Below are positions 46,666-55,778 of a stretch of 64,000 nucleotides of DNA, piece after piece. Below the pieces are notes generated by a model. It did not search any database. It was not told the origin of the DNA and saw only the letters and a list, made by a program, of their open reading frames with translations. Every line of letters starts with the position of its first letter. The stretch's first letter is position 1. The position numbers and the translations under genes are program-made. This stretch comes from Bufo bufo. Its lineage: Eukaryota > Chordata > Amphibia > Anura > Bufonidae. The stretch is from positions 38,014,956 to 38,078,955 of the forward strand of contig NC_053392.1 of the NCBI RefSeq assembly GCF_905171765.1. Reading direction: 5' to 3'.

Positions 46666-48180
46666 TTTGTCGTTGCACTCCCTTCTTACACCCGTGATAC
46701 TATGGATCTTTTAAAACGGGTGGAAGGGATATGCATCGAGGACCACTCCTTACTAGCCAGCATTGATGTGGAGGCATTATACTCCTCCATACCACATGAG
46801 GCTGGTTTGTTGGCGGTCAGTTACTATCTAAGTATGCGGGGGCAGCAGTACAAAGCGCACAATGCTTTTGTTTTACAGCTGCTCAGATTCTTGCTGACGC
46901 ATAACTTCTTCACTTTTGACGGTCGCCTCTACCACCAGCTCAGGGGTACGGCCATGGGTTGCTCCTGTGCGCCGTCCTATGCCAACCTGCTCCTGGGCTG
47001 GTGGGAGGCCACCGTTGTTTTTGGAGAAGGTGAACCGATGACCGGGCCCATTACCCTATGGGCCCGGTACATCGATGACATCCTCATAGTCTGGAATGCG
47101 GGCACCCTGGCATTCAGAAAGTTTGTGGACTTTCTTAATGTCAATACCATTGGCCTCCGTTTCACCTATGAGGCTAATGATAGTTCCCTTCCTTTTTTGG
47201 ATGTACGCATTTCCAAGAAACCTGGAGGTGAGCTCTCTACAACTGTCTTTCGTAAGATCACGGCCACTAACTCAGTCCTACATTGGCAGAGTAGCCATCC
47301 ACTGCCATTAAAAAGAGGTATACCCTACGGACAATACCTGCGTTTACGCAGGAATTGTTCTGATGAACAAGAGTTCCTACATCAGGCAGCCGACCTTCGA
47401 CTAAGGTTTAGGGCTAGGGGTTACCCTGATAAGGTATTGAGAGGAGCCTTTCAGAGAGCAGCTAATACCGCTAGAGAGACCTTACTTACCCCCAAGACTA
47501 GACAGGAGGGTAAGAGGAAGGTAAGATTCATTACTACCTTTGACGGCTCTGCCAATGAATCCAGAGAGATTTTGGCACGACACTGGCCCATCCTACTTAT
47601 GGACCCAGATGTCCGGGAAGTCCTGCATGAATACCCACAGGTGACGTTCAGAAGAGGCCAGAGTCTCAAGGACTTATTGGTGCATAGTCATCTTGCACCA
47701 CCAGCCAGACCTAGTACGTGGCTGAGCCGTCGCCCTGTGGGTTCCTTCAGATGTAGTGGCTGTGTGGCCTGTGGAAACATTGACCAAGGAAAAATCTTCC
47801 ACAGCACTAATCTCAAACGTAATTTTGAAATTAAAGATTTCATTTCATGCAGAACAGTTGGGGTGATATATAAAATCACATGTATTTGCCAAAAAGAATA
47901 TATCGGCAAGACTAAGCGTGAGTTGCGCAGGCGCATAGGAGAGCATCTCTTGGATATTGATAAGCGTCGCGATACCCCAGTGGCCCGTCATGTCTGTGAC
48001 TTGCACCAAGGCAATCCCAAGGCCATCAAAGTCATGGGCATTGAAGTCGTCAGTCCCCCCAAAAGAGGTGGTGATTGGGATAAGATCCTTCTACAACGGG
48101 AGTCACGTTGGATATTCCTTTTGAGGACTGTCACACCCAATGGTCTTAACGAGCAGCTGAATTATAGCTGCTTTCTGTAG
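46633..48180 (+). CDS. Penelope-like RT with GIY-YIG endonuclease, right copy, 5'-truncated
   Basis: An open frame of 515 codons. After the first 11-12 residues, which come from the junction, it matches the left copy from FVVALPSYTRDTMDL to the end, with few changes (for example RRNCSDEQ for RRYCSDEQ, QEGKRK for QEGERK). RT motifs SIDVEALYSS and YIDDIL and the whole GIY-YIG domain are present, but the N-terminal 220 residues of the left copy are missing, so the RT domain is incomplete. It is convergently arranged with nothing to its right until the taste receptor. Confidence 0.9.
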   Translation: MFMPPELSYEQFVVALPSYTRDTMDLLKRVEGICIEDHSLLASIDVEALYSSIPHEAGLLAVSYYLSMRGQQYKAHNAFVLQLLRFLLTHNFFTFDGRLYHQLRGTAMGCSCAPSYANLLLGWWEATVVFGEGEPMTGPITLWARYIDDILIVWNAGTLAFRKFVDFLNVNTIGLRFTYEANDSSLPFLDVRISKKPGGELSTTVFRKITATNSVLHWQSSHPLPLKRGIPYGQYLRLRRNCSDEQEFLHQAADLRLRFRARGYPDKVLRGAFQRAANTARETLLTPKTRQEGKRKVRFITTFDGSANESREILARHWPILLMDPDVREVLHEYPQVTFRRGQSLKDLLVHSHLAPPARPSTWLSRRPVGSFRCSGCVACGNIDQGKIFHSTNLKRNFEIKDFISCRTVGVIYKITCICQKEYIGKTKRELRRRIGEHLLDIDKRRDTPVARHVCDLHQGNPKAIKVMGIEVVSPPKRGGDWDKILLQRESRWIFLLRTVTPNGLNEQLNYSCFL

Positions 48181-49108
48181 AATAGACCCTTTGTCAGTCT
48201 TACTGCCCTCTCTACCAGTCTACTTGGCAGTAATTGATTTAGCCGTCACCATTCTGCACCAATTATCTTTCTGCTAGCAGTAAGTTATCATGTACGCCTA
48301 CGTGCGGTATGTACCTGTAGTATGCACGTGCTGTATGTACCTTCTGTTAGTAGTTAAACATTATGCACCTAGTATGTACCTCTTTTTGATATTATTCCCC
48401 AGTATCATAATTCTGTAATAAGAGCCTCTAGGTCTATTATCATCACTGACTATGACCCCACATGGGATATCAATATATCCCTCATGACTACCTACTCTGA
48501 CTTGTTTTTTCGTTTGTTCCACTATGCTCTAGCTGTACTTATCCAACACAGGATTAAAAGCTATAAATATCTTTAAATTCGAACCGATTGTGGTTTGGCA
48601 TATTCTGCTGTATTTTCGCATGTCCGATCGTCTATACTTTGCCGAATATTATGAAGTAATCGATACCTCCGTTGCTTCCTATCCCTTTTGCTGTTCTGCA
48701 CAGCTTCCGCGATCTCGCGATACCTAATGCGAGTTCGCGCATGCGCAGGAGTGCGTTTCGCATCACGCACTCTTCCTGCGTTGCAGGCCTCGTTTCCACT
48801 CTGTGATGAGCGCATGCGCTGCGCTCACGTGCAAGCGGGCAGACGCGCTCATTGGCCTCTATTATGGACGGCAGCGGCGGGAAATGAGGTGTATTTAAAC
48901 AAGGTGGGTACACCAGGCTAGTTGGCGTCCCATATGCAGTCACTCTCATCTGTATACTGCGTTTACCTTTAACCTCTTACCTATGAGGTAGCCCTTGGAG
49001 GGGTTGACTATCATCATGCACCTCCTGACCATATGACTGACCGTGTCATTTTTGGTCTGCAGGCTTGACCGCTTTATCCAGGATCGACTTGCCTGATTCC
49101 TTATCATC

Positions 49109-49158
49109 TCCCCTGATGAACTGCCGCATGTCCCGGCAGCGAAACATGCATGTAGGGA
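49109..49158 (+). ncRNA. Hammerhead ribozyme, Penelope right copy
   Basis: TCCC (49109-49112) pairs with GGGA (49155-49158) as the base of stem I. CTGATGA (49113-49119) and GAAA (49141-49144) form the conserved core around stem II CTGCCG/CGGCAG (49121-49126, 49134-49139; loop catgtcc). CATGCATG (49145-49152) is a minimal stem III, and cleavage would follow TA at 49153-49154. Small-stem-III type I hammerheads are known in Penelope-like elements and are thought to act as dimers. Core nucleotides are complete; activity is inferred. Confidence 0.87.
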
Positions 49159-49669
49159 TCTAGCCTATGCATTTTTAGGGACATATAGTTTTCAGAGTTA
49201 GGGACAGGTTCCAGACAGGGTCGTCCTTTCAAGGACGAGTGCCCTGTGGTCAGGTTGCTACCACACTTTAGTATCAGGGTCTACGGTTAGACAGCTATAG
49301 GGATCACCCTAGGGACCCTACACGCATGTGTTTTACTGTCAGCTGTTGCAAATTATTTTTTTTTCCCTGTGATTTATCCGACTATCCATACAGGATGAAC
49401 TACTATTACTACATCATGTGGTGAAGCTTCAGACGACCTTCCCTGGGTACCGGTAGGACACACTGGTTACCTACTCAGTGCCGCTGTGCACTTAAATTAT
49501 CTTTGTATTTGTTACTGGGGTGACCATTGACCACTGCTATTAGTGGTTATACACTTTGTCCATCCCAGTATATAGTTGTTGCACACATTATCTAGGATTT
49601 TATTAGCATATCAATAAATGTTATGTTTTATGTTTAAGGATTATTTCTTCAGTATCATGCTCTCCCTAT

Positions 49670-50159
49670 AACAACTCAGGAGGCAGTTGAAAGATGAAAC
49701 TGAGCATGTGCGGCCTTCTCAGTGAGCAGGTCAAAGAAAGAAGAAATTAAGCAGCACTATACAGATACATTTTATTGAATAACTCAGTAGCTATACAAAA
49801 ATTTTCATTACATGCAATTATAAAACTACTCAGATCCAGGTGCTGGATTGAAAACTGTAGAATATGGGGACAACCCCTTTAAGTACATAATTGTTTATTA
49901 GAGAGTAAATATAGTGAACCTGAGAGTAAAGTGTTCCTCTGTCCCTTCAGCAAGGAGCTCACTTGAAATAATTAGATAATTAAAAAAACAACTATATAGA
50001 CATGGACTTTATCAGAAAGAAGAAACTATCATCTATTGTCTGTTTTCACTTGAACTGGATACATTTGGAAAACTACATTTCCATTCTCCTATTCTTGTCT
50101 GGGAGGTTTCATACAGTTTACTATAATTCAGTGAAATGACAGCCCCACCACCCCAGCAT
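49670..50159. other. Flank between the Penelope dyad and TAS2R
   Basis: No gene is seen. It contains the 3' downstream region of the taste receptor on the minus strand. A segment at about 49755-49880 (tacattttattgaataactc...) has the look of a dispersed repeat but was not identified. Confidence 0.4.
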
Positions 50160-51134
50160 TTACCATTGATCTACTTCTTCTATGTTTTGTCTGGTTTCTC
50201 TGTCTATTCTTAAAAATAAGGAATCAATCACATTCTGAAGAACATTGGACATCTGACTCCTGAGTTTTGCTGTACTGTAGATCAGGTAGGAGGAAAGTAG
50301 AGTCGAAAGAAATCCTATGATAATATAAGGCCATGGAAGGCTCACCCGGTATAGACAGTGATAAATGCCAGCAGCAAAACAGACAGTAAAGTATAAAGTG
50401 TTACATATGAAAGTGAAGGACACAAATTTATTCACTGAGTAATATGTCTCCAAATTGGTGGTTAAGTTACCGCTCATCTTCATCCTTGTTATGTGATGAT
50501 ACAATGAGATGAATAGAAGGATGGATGATATGCAACAGAAGAGCAGAGGTAAGAAGGTTCCGACAATATGAATGTATATAGAATTTGTAGAAATGCAATC
50601 TGTGAATGCATCATTCATGGTCATATTGTAAGTTTTACCTTTGCCCATCTCAATCAAAGGCATGTACAGATGTTCCGAACAACTGAAACCTGAGAGAAGC
50701 ACTGAGGCTACAATGAAATAAACAGTCCTCTGTACTATCATCCTCCTCAGATACAGGAACAATCTGGTCTGGAAGTTGGAGATCTTCAGACAGAAGAAAA
50801 TGGAAAGCAGAGCTGTTAACCAAAAATTGGCAGAAGTAAAGAAAGTAAAAAGTGTTCCCATAATAAACAAAGTTTCATCTGAATGCAGGTTTTTCATGGA
50901 AAGTGTATCCAGAAATAAATATAGTACAATATCACACTGAGCACAGATCCTTGAAATGCAAACAGAAGTTACAACGTGGTCAACAGGAGTCACCGATCTT
51001 CCTTTCCACCAGTCATTGACATTGACGGCTATAATAAATGAATGTATCACCAGCCCGGGTATAAGAGTCATCAGTGATGAGATCAGTAGACCCAGATACT
51101 GGACTCCAGTGTCCCCCTCTGTAGAATCAGCCAT
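50160..51134 (-). CDS. TAS2R: Taste receptor type 2 (bitter taste GPCR)
   Basis: An intact single-exon frame of 324 codons starting MADSTEGDTG at 51134; an upstream in-frame Met at 51188 would add 18 residues without a hydrophobic segment, so the shorter start fits the family's short extracellular N-terminus. Seven hydrophobic segments are visible. Family marks include NDWWKGRSVTPVDHVV (first intracellular loop into TM2), the SANFWLTALLSIFFCLKISN block of TM3 and loop 2, an N-glycosylation site YNMT in the second extracellular loop, and a VNKFVSFTFICN TM6 start. TAS2Rs sit in the plasma membrane of taste and other chemosensory cells and signal bitter compounds through gustducin-type G proteins. 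No partner exon is needed. Ligand and orthology cannot be read from sequence alone. Confidence 0.93.
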   Translation of the reverse strand: MADSTEGDTGVQYLGLLISSLMTLIPGLVIHSFIIAVNVNDWWKGRSVTPVDHVVTSVCISRICAQCDIVLYLFLDTLSMKNLHSDETLFIMGTLFTFFTSANFWLTALLSIFFCLKISNFQTRLFLYLRRMIVQRTVYFIVASVLLSGFSCSEHLYMPLIEMGKGKTYNMTMNDAFTDCISTNSIYIHIVGTFLPLLFCCISSILLFISLYHHITRMKMSGNLTTNLETYYSVNKFVSFTFICNTLYFTVCFAAGIYHCLYRVSLPWPYIIIGFLSTLLSSYLIYSTAKLRSQMSNVLQNVIDSLFLRIDRETRQNIEEVDQW

Positions 51135-51368
51135 CTCTCCGGTACTGTGAGGAATGAGGATCCTGATAACGCACAGAGATTTTACCAAATGTTTAATGAC
51201 TAACTTTTTTCTTATATATTGAAATGTATTTGCTGAAAATGTAAATCACATCACAGAGACTCCGAGCCGGCGCCTGTCTACAAATGCAGGGCAGATCACG
51301 TAACATAGCGAGATCATTTTACAGCAAAGAAAGGAAAATAAAAAACATATGTTGTGTAAACTATGTAT

Positions 51369-51474
51369 AAGTTATAGGCAAATGACTATTTGCCGCATTT
51401 GTGTGAGGGGAGGCGGAGTTATGCTGCATATAAGCCGCAGCCTCCTCCTCACCTTACCGGCGGCTCGTATCTGC
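51369..51474 (+). repeat. Ngaro repeat A1
   Basis: Direct repeat of 59451-59556: both start aagttataggcaaatgacta and run through cagcctcctcctcaccttac to ctcgt.tctgc with a handful of changes. It contains tataag, a possible promoter element, about 60 bases in. Confidence 0.88.
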
Positions 51475-51652
51475 GTCAGCGAGCAAGCAGTTGCCAGGTA
51501 CAGTAGCATTGTGGGTGCATACTCACATTCCACTTACAGGTTAAAAAATAAATAAATAAATAAATAAATAGGTACACTTTTATAGCAGGAAGTGGCAAGT
51601 CTGACTGACAGACAGGACTCTCATGTGTCTATTATATCCTCAGTTAGGCTCT

Positions 51653-51813
51653 AGCCTGTCACGACCACAGGCTATATCTCGATACGCCTGTCACAGCTAT
51701 AGACACGATAAAAAAATATATATATATCTTTTAAGTCCTGTCACGACTACAGGCATCAATTCGATACATCTGTCACGTCTACAGACACATTAAGTCCTGT
51801 GATGACCACAGGA
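51653..51813 (+). repeat. Series of five short hairpins in the Ngaro leader
   Basis: Palindromes with 5-7-bp arms around a 7-base loop recur at 51653-51673 (agcctgt/acaggct), 51737-51753 (cctgt/acagg), 51770-51786 (tctgt/acaga) and 51795-51813 (tcctgt/acagga), with a weaker one at 51686-51705. The loop is cacgacc or close to it each time. Confidence 0.75.
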
Positions 51814-52034
51814 TACGATCCTACACTGCATGCCTTGTTCACTCTCATGTCTCAATCTACACTCGTTCGGGGCTTGCAAGGCTACTTAGGTCACAGTGTA
51901 TTCTGCGGTGTACACATCTTCCCATTTTTCAGTCACTACGGGGGAGGGGTGCTCCGCATGCTGGACGGTATCTCGTGTGCTGGTACGGTGGTTCTCGGCA
52001 CCTTCTGCATTAATCATATTGTGTTTTTAGTAGG

Positions 52035-52511
52035 ATGTCTCAAGAATCATTGATGGGCGATACATCATCATCCCGTGGGAGCGTAGCCTCGCATTCCGCA
52101 AGAGACTCCACACCATCTTTAAGGTCGTGGACTGTGCCCAAGTTGATGGAAGAGTTATCCAAGAGAGGCATTCCATTTCCAGCTTCTGCAAGGAAGGCAG
52201 AACTGTTCCGTCTTCTGTCTTCAGTTCCGGTGGTCCAAAACCCGCAGGTGGTGTCCATGGACACTATTCAGACCTCGCTTATGCAACTGCACGCGGCCAA
52301 CAACTCCATGGCATCATCAATGTCAAACATTCAGGCCAGGCTAGAGTCGGTCGAGGCAGGCGATACAGCTGCCCGTTTGGTGTGCCAGAATCCGGTAGGT
52401 TCTTCTAGCTCCCAGGCTAATGTGGCTGGTGGGTCAGGTTCTATACCCTCTATCGCACCATTCCACTTCGTTCCAGCCAACATACGGCAGGTAGAGATGT
52501 CACAAACATAA
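52035..52511 (+). pseudogene. Ngaro first-frame protein with SAP-like domain, truncated
   Basis: Starts MSQESLMGDTSSSRGS at 52035. Residues 30-65 (WTVPKLMEELSKRGIPFPAS followed by ARKAELFRLL) form a SAP-like helix-loop-helix, a DNA-binding fold also seen in the gag-position proteins of tyrosine-recombinase retroelements. A helical stretch follows (LMQLHAANNSMASSMSNIQ). From 52492 the frame runs into hAT sequence and stops after a few codons, so the real C-terminus is lost. Function in the element (RNA or DNA binding) is inferred from position. Confidence 0.75.
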
Positions 52512-53110
52512 AATTTTCCGTTCGCAAACGGCGAACGCAAATTTCCGCAAATGTTCGCTAACGGGCGAACCGGGCGAACCGCCATAGACTTCAATAGGCA
52601 GGCAAATTTTAAAACCCAAAGGGACTCTTTCTGGCCACAATAGTGATAGAAAAGTTGTTTCAAGGGGACTAACACCTAGACTGTGGCATGCCGGAGGGGG
52701 ATCCATGGCAAAACTCCAATGGAAAATTACGTAGTTGATGCAGATTCAGATTTTAATCCATAAAGGGCATAAATACCCAGCTCCGCAGAGGCTGTACTCT
52801 TTTTATTTTACCAAAAAAATCTGTTCTTACCAGTTTAATCTCAGTTTTGTCCCCTATCAGGGGCCGGTGTGGTGTATGGAATAGATTTTAGGAACCGGAA
52901 GATGGAAAAAGATGCTTGGTCGGTCCTCTTACTTCCAATTTGGGGCACTGAGCGTGCGCTGTGCAATTTACTGTGCTACCAGATATGAGTGGTATGTTAA
53001 GTAGTACTATTCCTATCAGTTTAATCCCTGTTACGTCCCCTATAAGGGGACGTGTATGGAATAGATTTTAGGAACCGGGAGATCGAAAAAGATGCTTGGT
53101 TGGTCCTGCG

Positions 53111-54784
53111 CAGGGCCGGTGCCACCAGTAAGGCGACTTAGGCAGTCGCCTAGGGCGCCACTTAGCAGGGGGCGTCCGGCGCCTGTTGCGGTAAAAAATA
53201 AAAAAAAAGTTGCTTATATAAGTTCGGGCGGCCCAAGGCGCCCCTCATGCTGCGCCGCCTGAGCGGCTGAGGCTGAGCGCTTGCCGCTCTAAAGAATCCT
53301 GCCTGCGCCTGCTGTGTGCTGTTGTTAATGTAGCGTGGCCGAGCTCTGTTCAGTCCGCGCTACAGGAGCTTTTGTTTCCTGTACCCGGCCGGACTGACAG
53401 GAAGTGCTCACTTAGTGTGCACTTCCTGTCAGTCCGGCCGGGTACAGGAAACAAAAACTCCTGTACCGCGGACCGAACAGAGCTCGGCCATGCTACATTA
53501 GAGGTGGGGGTAGAATGAGAGTGACAAGGGGGGAGGGGGGGTGGAAATAATGAGAGTGACAAGGGAGGGGGTGGTGGAAATAATGAGAGTGACAAGGGAG
53601 AGGGGGGGGTGGAAATAATGAGAGTGACAAGGGAAGGGGGGGTGGAAATAATGAGAGTGACAAGGAAGGGGGGGGCAATAATGAGAGTGACAAGGGAGGG
53701 GGGGAATAATGAGAGTGGCAAGGGAGGGGGGGTGGAAATAATGAGAGTGACAAGGGAGGGGGGGTGGAAATAATGAGAGTGACAAGGGAGGGGGGGAATA
53801 ATGAGAGTGACAAGGGAGGGGGTGGAAATAATAAGAGTGACAAGGGAGAGGGGGGGAAATAATGAGAGTGACAAGGGGGGGGGTGGAATAATGAGAGTGA
53901 CAAGGGGGGGTGGAATAATGAGAGTGACAAGGGGGGGTGGAATAATGAGAGTGACAAGGGAGAGGGGGGAATAATGAGAGTGACAAGGGAGGGGGGGTGG
54001 AATAATGAGAGTGACAAGGGGGGGAATAATGAGAGTGACAAGGGGGGGTGGAATAATGAGAGTGACAAGGGGGGGTGGAATAATGAGAGTGACAAGTGGG
54101 GGGGTGGAAATAATGAGAGTGACAAGGGAGAGGGGGGAATAATGAGAGTGACAAGGGAGGGGGGGATAATGAGAGTGACAAGGGAGGTGGGGGAGAGTGA
54201 CAAGGGAGGGACTAGGGAGGGGCGGGAGAGAGTGACAAAGGAGGGAGGGGGGGGAGAGAGTGACAAGGGAGTCCCCAGAGCCAGACCAAGAGCCAGACTG
54301 CAGCCAGAGACCAGCTCATCTTATTGTTTATTATTTAATTGTTTAGTTATTAATACTACATTGGAAACTAATTTACCTCACATTTAGGGTCCATTCACAC
54401 ATCCGTGTGTGTTTTGCGGATCCACAAAACACGGACAGGGGCAATGTGCGTTCCGCACTCTGCGGACCGCACATTGCCGGCACTATTGCGGACAAGAATA
54501 GGACATGTTCTATTTTTTTCAGGATCGGAATTGCGGATCCGGGTCTGCAATTCCGGATCGGGGCCTCACGTTGTGCGGCCCCATAGAAATGTATGGGTCC
54601 GCAATTCCGTTCCACAAAAAGAGACGGCTACAAGAAGCTGGATTAACCCTAAGGGAAACATATCAGTTCTTTTAATTAAAAGCTGAGAAAGGGGTGGAAC
54701 ATGATATGGGCAGATCATCTGATAAGGGGGGGGGCGGCAATTTTTATCTTGCCTAGGGCGGCAAAAATCCTTGCACCGGCCCTG
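53111..54784. mobile_element. hAT MITE nested in hAT-2
   Basis: Ends are cagggccggtgccaccag (left) and ctTGCACCGGCCCTG (right), an inverted pair with gcctagggcg just inside both. The 8-bp TSD is gtcctgcg at 53103-53110 and gtcctgct at 54785-54792. It has no transposase. Inside are an inverted repeat at 53331-53505 (gagctctgttc/gaacagagctc outer arms, cttcctgtcagtccggccgg inner arms), a G-rich minisatellite, and at about 54387-54620 a block of gcggatccgcaat-like inverted repeats that looks like a further nested MITE. Confidence 0.88.
53515..54275 (+). repeat. G-rich minisatellite, about 25-30-bp unit
   Basis: Units such as ggaataatgagagtgacaag followed by 4-9 G residues (with one A) repeat about 27 times. 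The plus strand is almost entirely purine. The long Pro/Leu/Ser frames on the minus strand are products of the repeat and not genes. Confidence 0.9.
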
Positions 54785-55778
54785 GTCCTGCTACTTCCAA
54801 TTTGGGGCACTGCGCGTACGCCTTGCAATGTACTGTGCCACCAGATATGAGTGGTGTGTTAAGTAGTACTATTCCTATCAGTTTAATCCCTGTTACGTCC
54901 CCTATCAGGGGCCGGTCTATGGAATAGATTTTAGGAACCGGGAGATGGAAAAAGATGCTTAGTTGGTCCTCCTACTTCCAATTTGGGGCACTGCGCATGC
55001 GCCGTGCAATGTACTGTGCCACCAGTAGTGGTGTGTTAAGTAGTACTATCAGTTCCTATCAGTTTAATCCCTGTAACGTCCCCTATCAGGGGACATGTAT
55101 GGAATAGATTTTAGACAACCGCAAAGAGTTGTCAATAGTTGACACACTCATGACATAAATTGTATTCCTCTATGCGTCAATCTTGGTGTAGTGATGACTG
55201 TGCCCGGGCGCACGTTTCGGAGATTGCAGGCGATGGGGTTTTTTCAAAGCCTATAGTAGTGCTGAGGTAGTTCAGTGACAGTTAAGTGACCCAGAAAACA
55301 ATGATTCTGCAGTGTGGGCCCATTGTTGGCCTAGTAGGCTTTAATGATCACCTGAGATGATCACAAAGAAAATTAATGTTTTTTCTATGCAAAATTATCC
55401 AGCCGATCGCTTTTGGTCTGTTCACAATGAAGCAACGACCTTATCATCTGGGGTGTGCCAACATTGCCATTGCCAACACACTCATAGAGGTGGTCGCTTC
55501 ATTGTGATACGCAAGCCCCTTCACCACAACAAGGTAACGATCACGAAGGGGAATTGACACATGTATGTGCCTTTTTTTTTGTTTTGTTTTTGTAGCCACA
55601 GTGCAGCACCAGAGGCCAAAAAAATTAGGCATGTACGCATGCCTGAAAAATTTGGTATTGTTGCAGCTCATCTCATCACCAGGCCTTTTTTAGTCAAATG
55701 TATCGCCCACTGTCAGTCTATTCGGGATCCATGCCTCATTCATCTTAATAAAGGGGAGGTAATCTAGACGTTTTTGAC

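Larger units (their letters stand above)
42912..49655. mobile_element. Head-to-head pair of Penelope-like retroelements
   Basis: The 14-bp TSD catgctctccctat flanks the whole unit at 42898-42911 and 49656-49669. The left copy reads leftward from about 46664 and the right copy rightward from 46665; the arms 42989-45979 and 46665-49655 are mirror images of 2991 bp with positions summing to 92644 throughout, so there is no net indel between them. 45980-46664 is extra 5' sequence present only in the left copy, and 42912-42988 (77 bp) a tail present only at its 3' end. Both copies lack the protein N-terminus. Head-to-head partial dimers are a known outcome of Penelope insertion. Confidence 0.93.
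52840..55110. repeat. 3' tandem repeats of hAT-2 (interrupted by a MITE)
   Basis: About four units of roughly 180-190 bp, each with cagtttaatccctgt, cccctatcaggggc, ggaatagattttaggaaccg, gatgcttggttggtcct and tacttccaatttggggcact. Two lie left of the nested MITE (to 53110) and the remainder right of it (from 54785). Units differ by small indels. Confidence 0.8.

Noticed and set aside
53350..53505. Inverted repeat taken at first for a retroviral or tRNA structure
   Set aside because: It lies wholly inside the MITE 53111-54784 and has no cloverleaf or conserved tRNA boxes.
53350..54266. Pro/Leu/Ser-rich minus-strand frames of 174-257 codons
   Set aside because: They come entirely from the G-rich minisatellite and appear in two overlapping frames at once.
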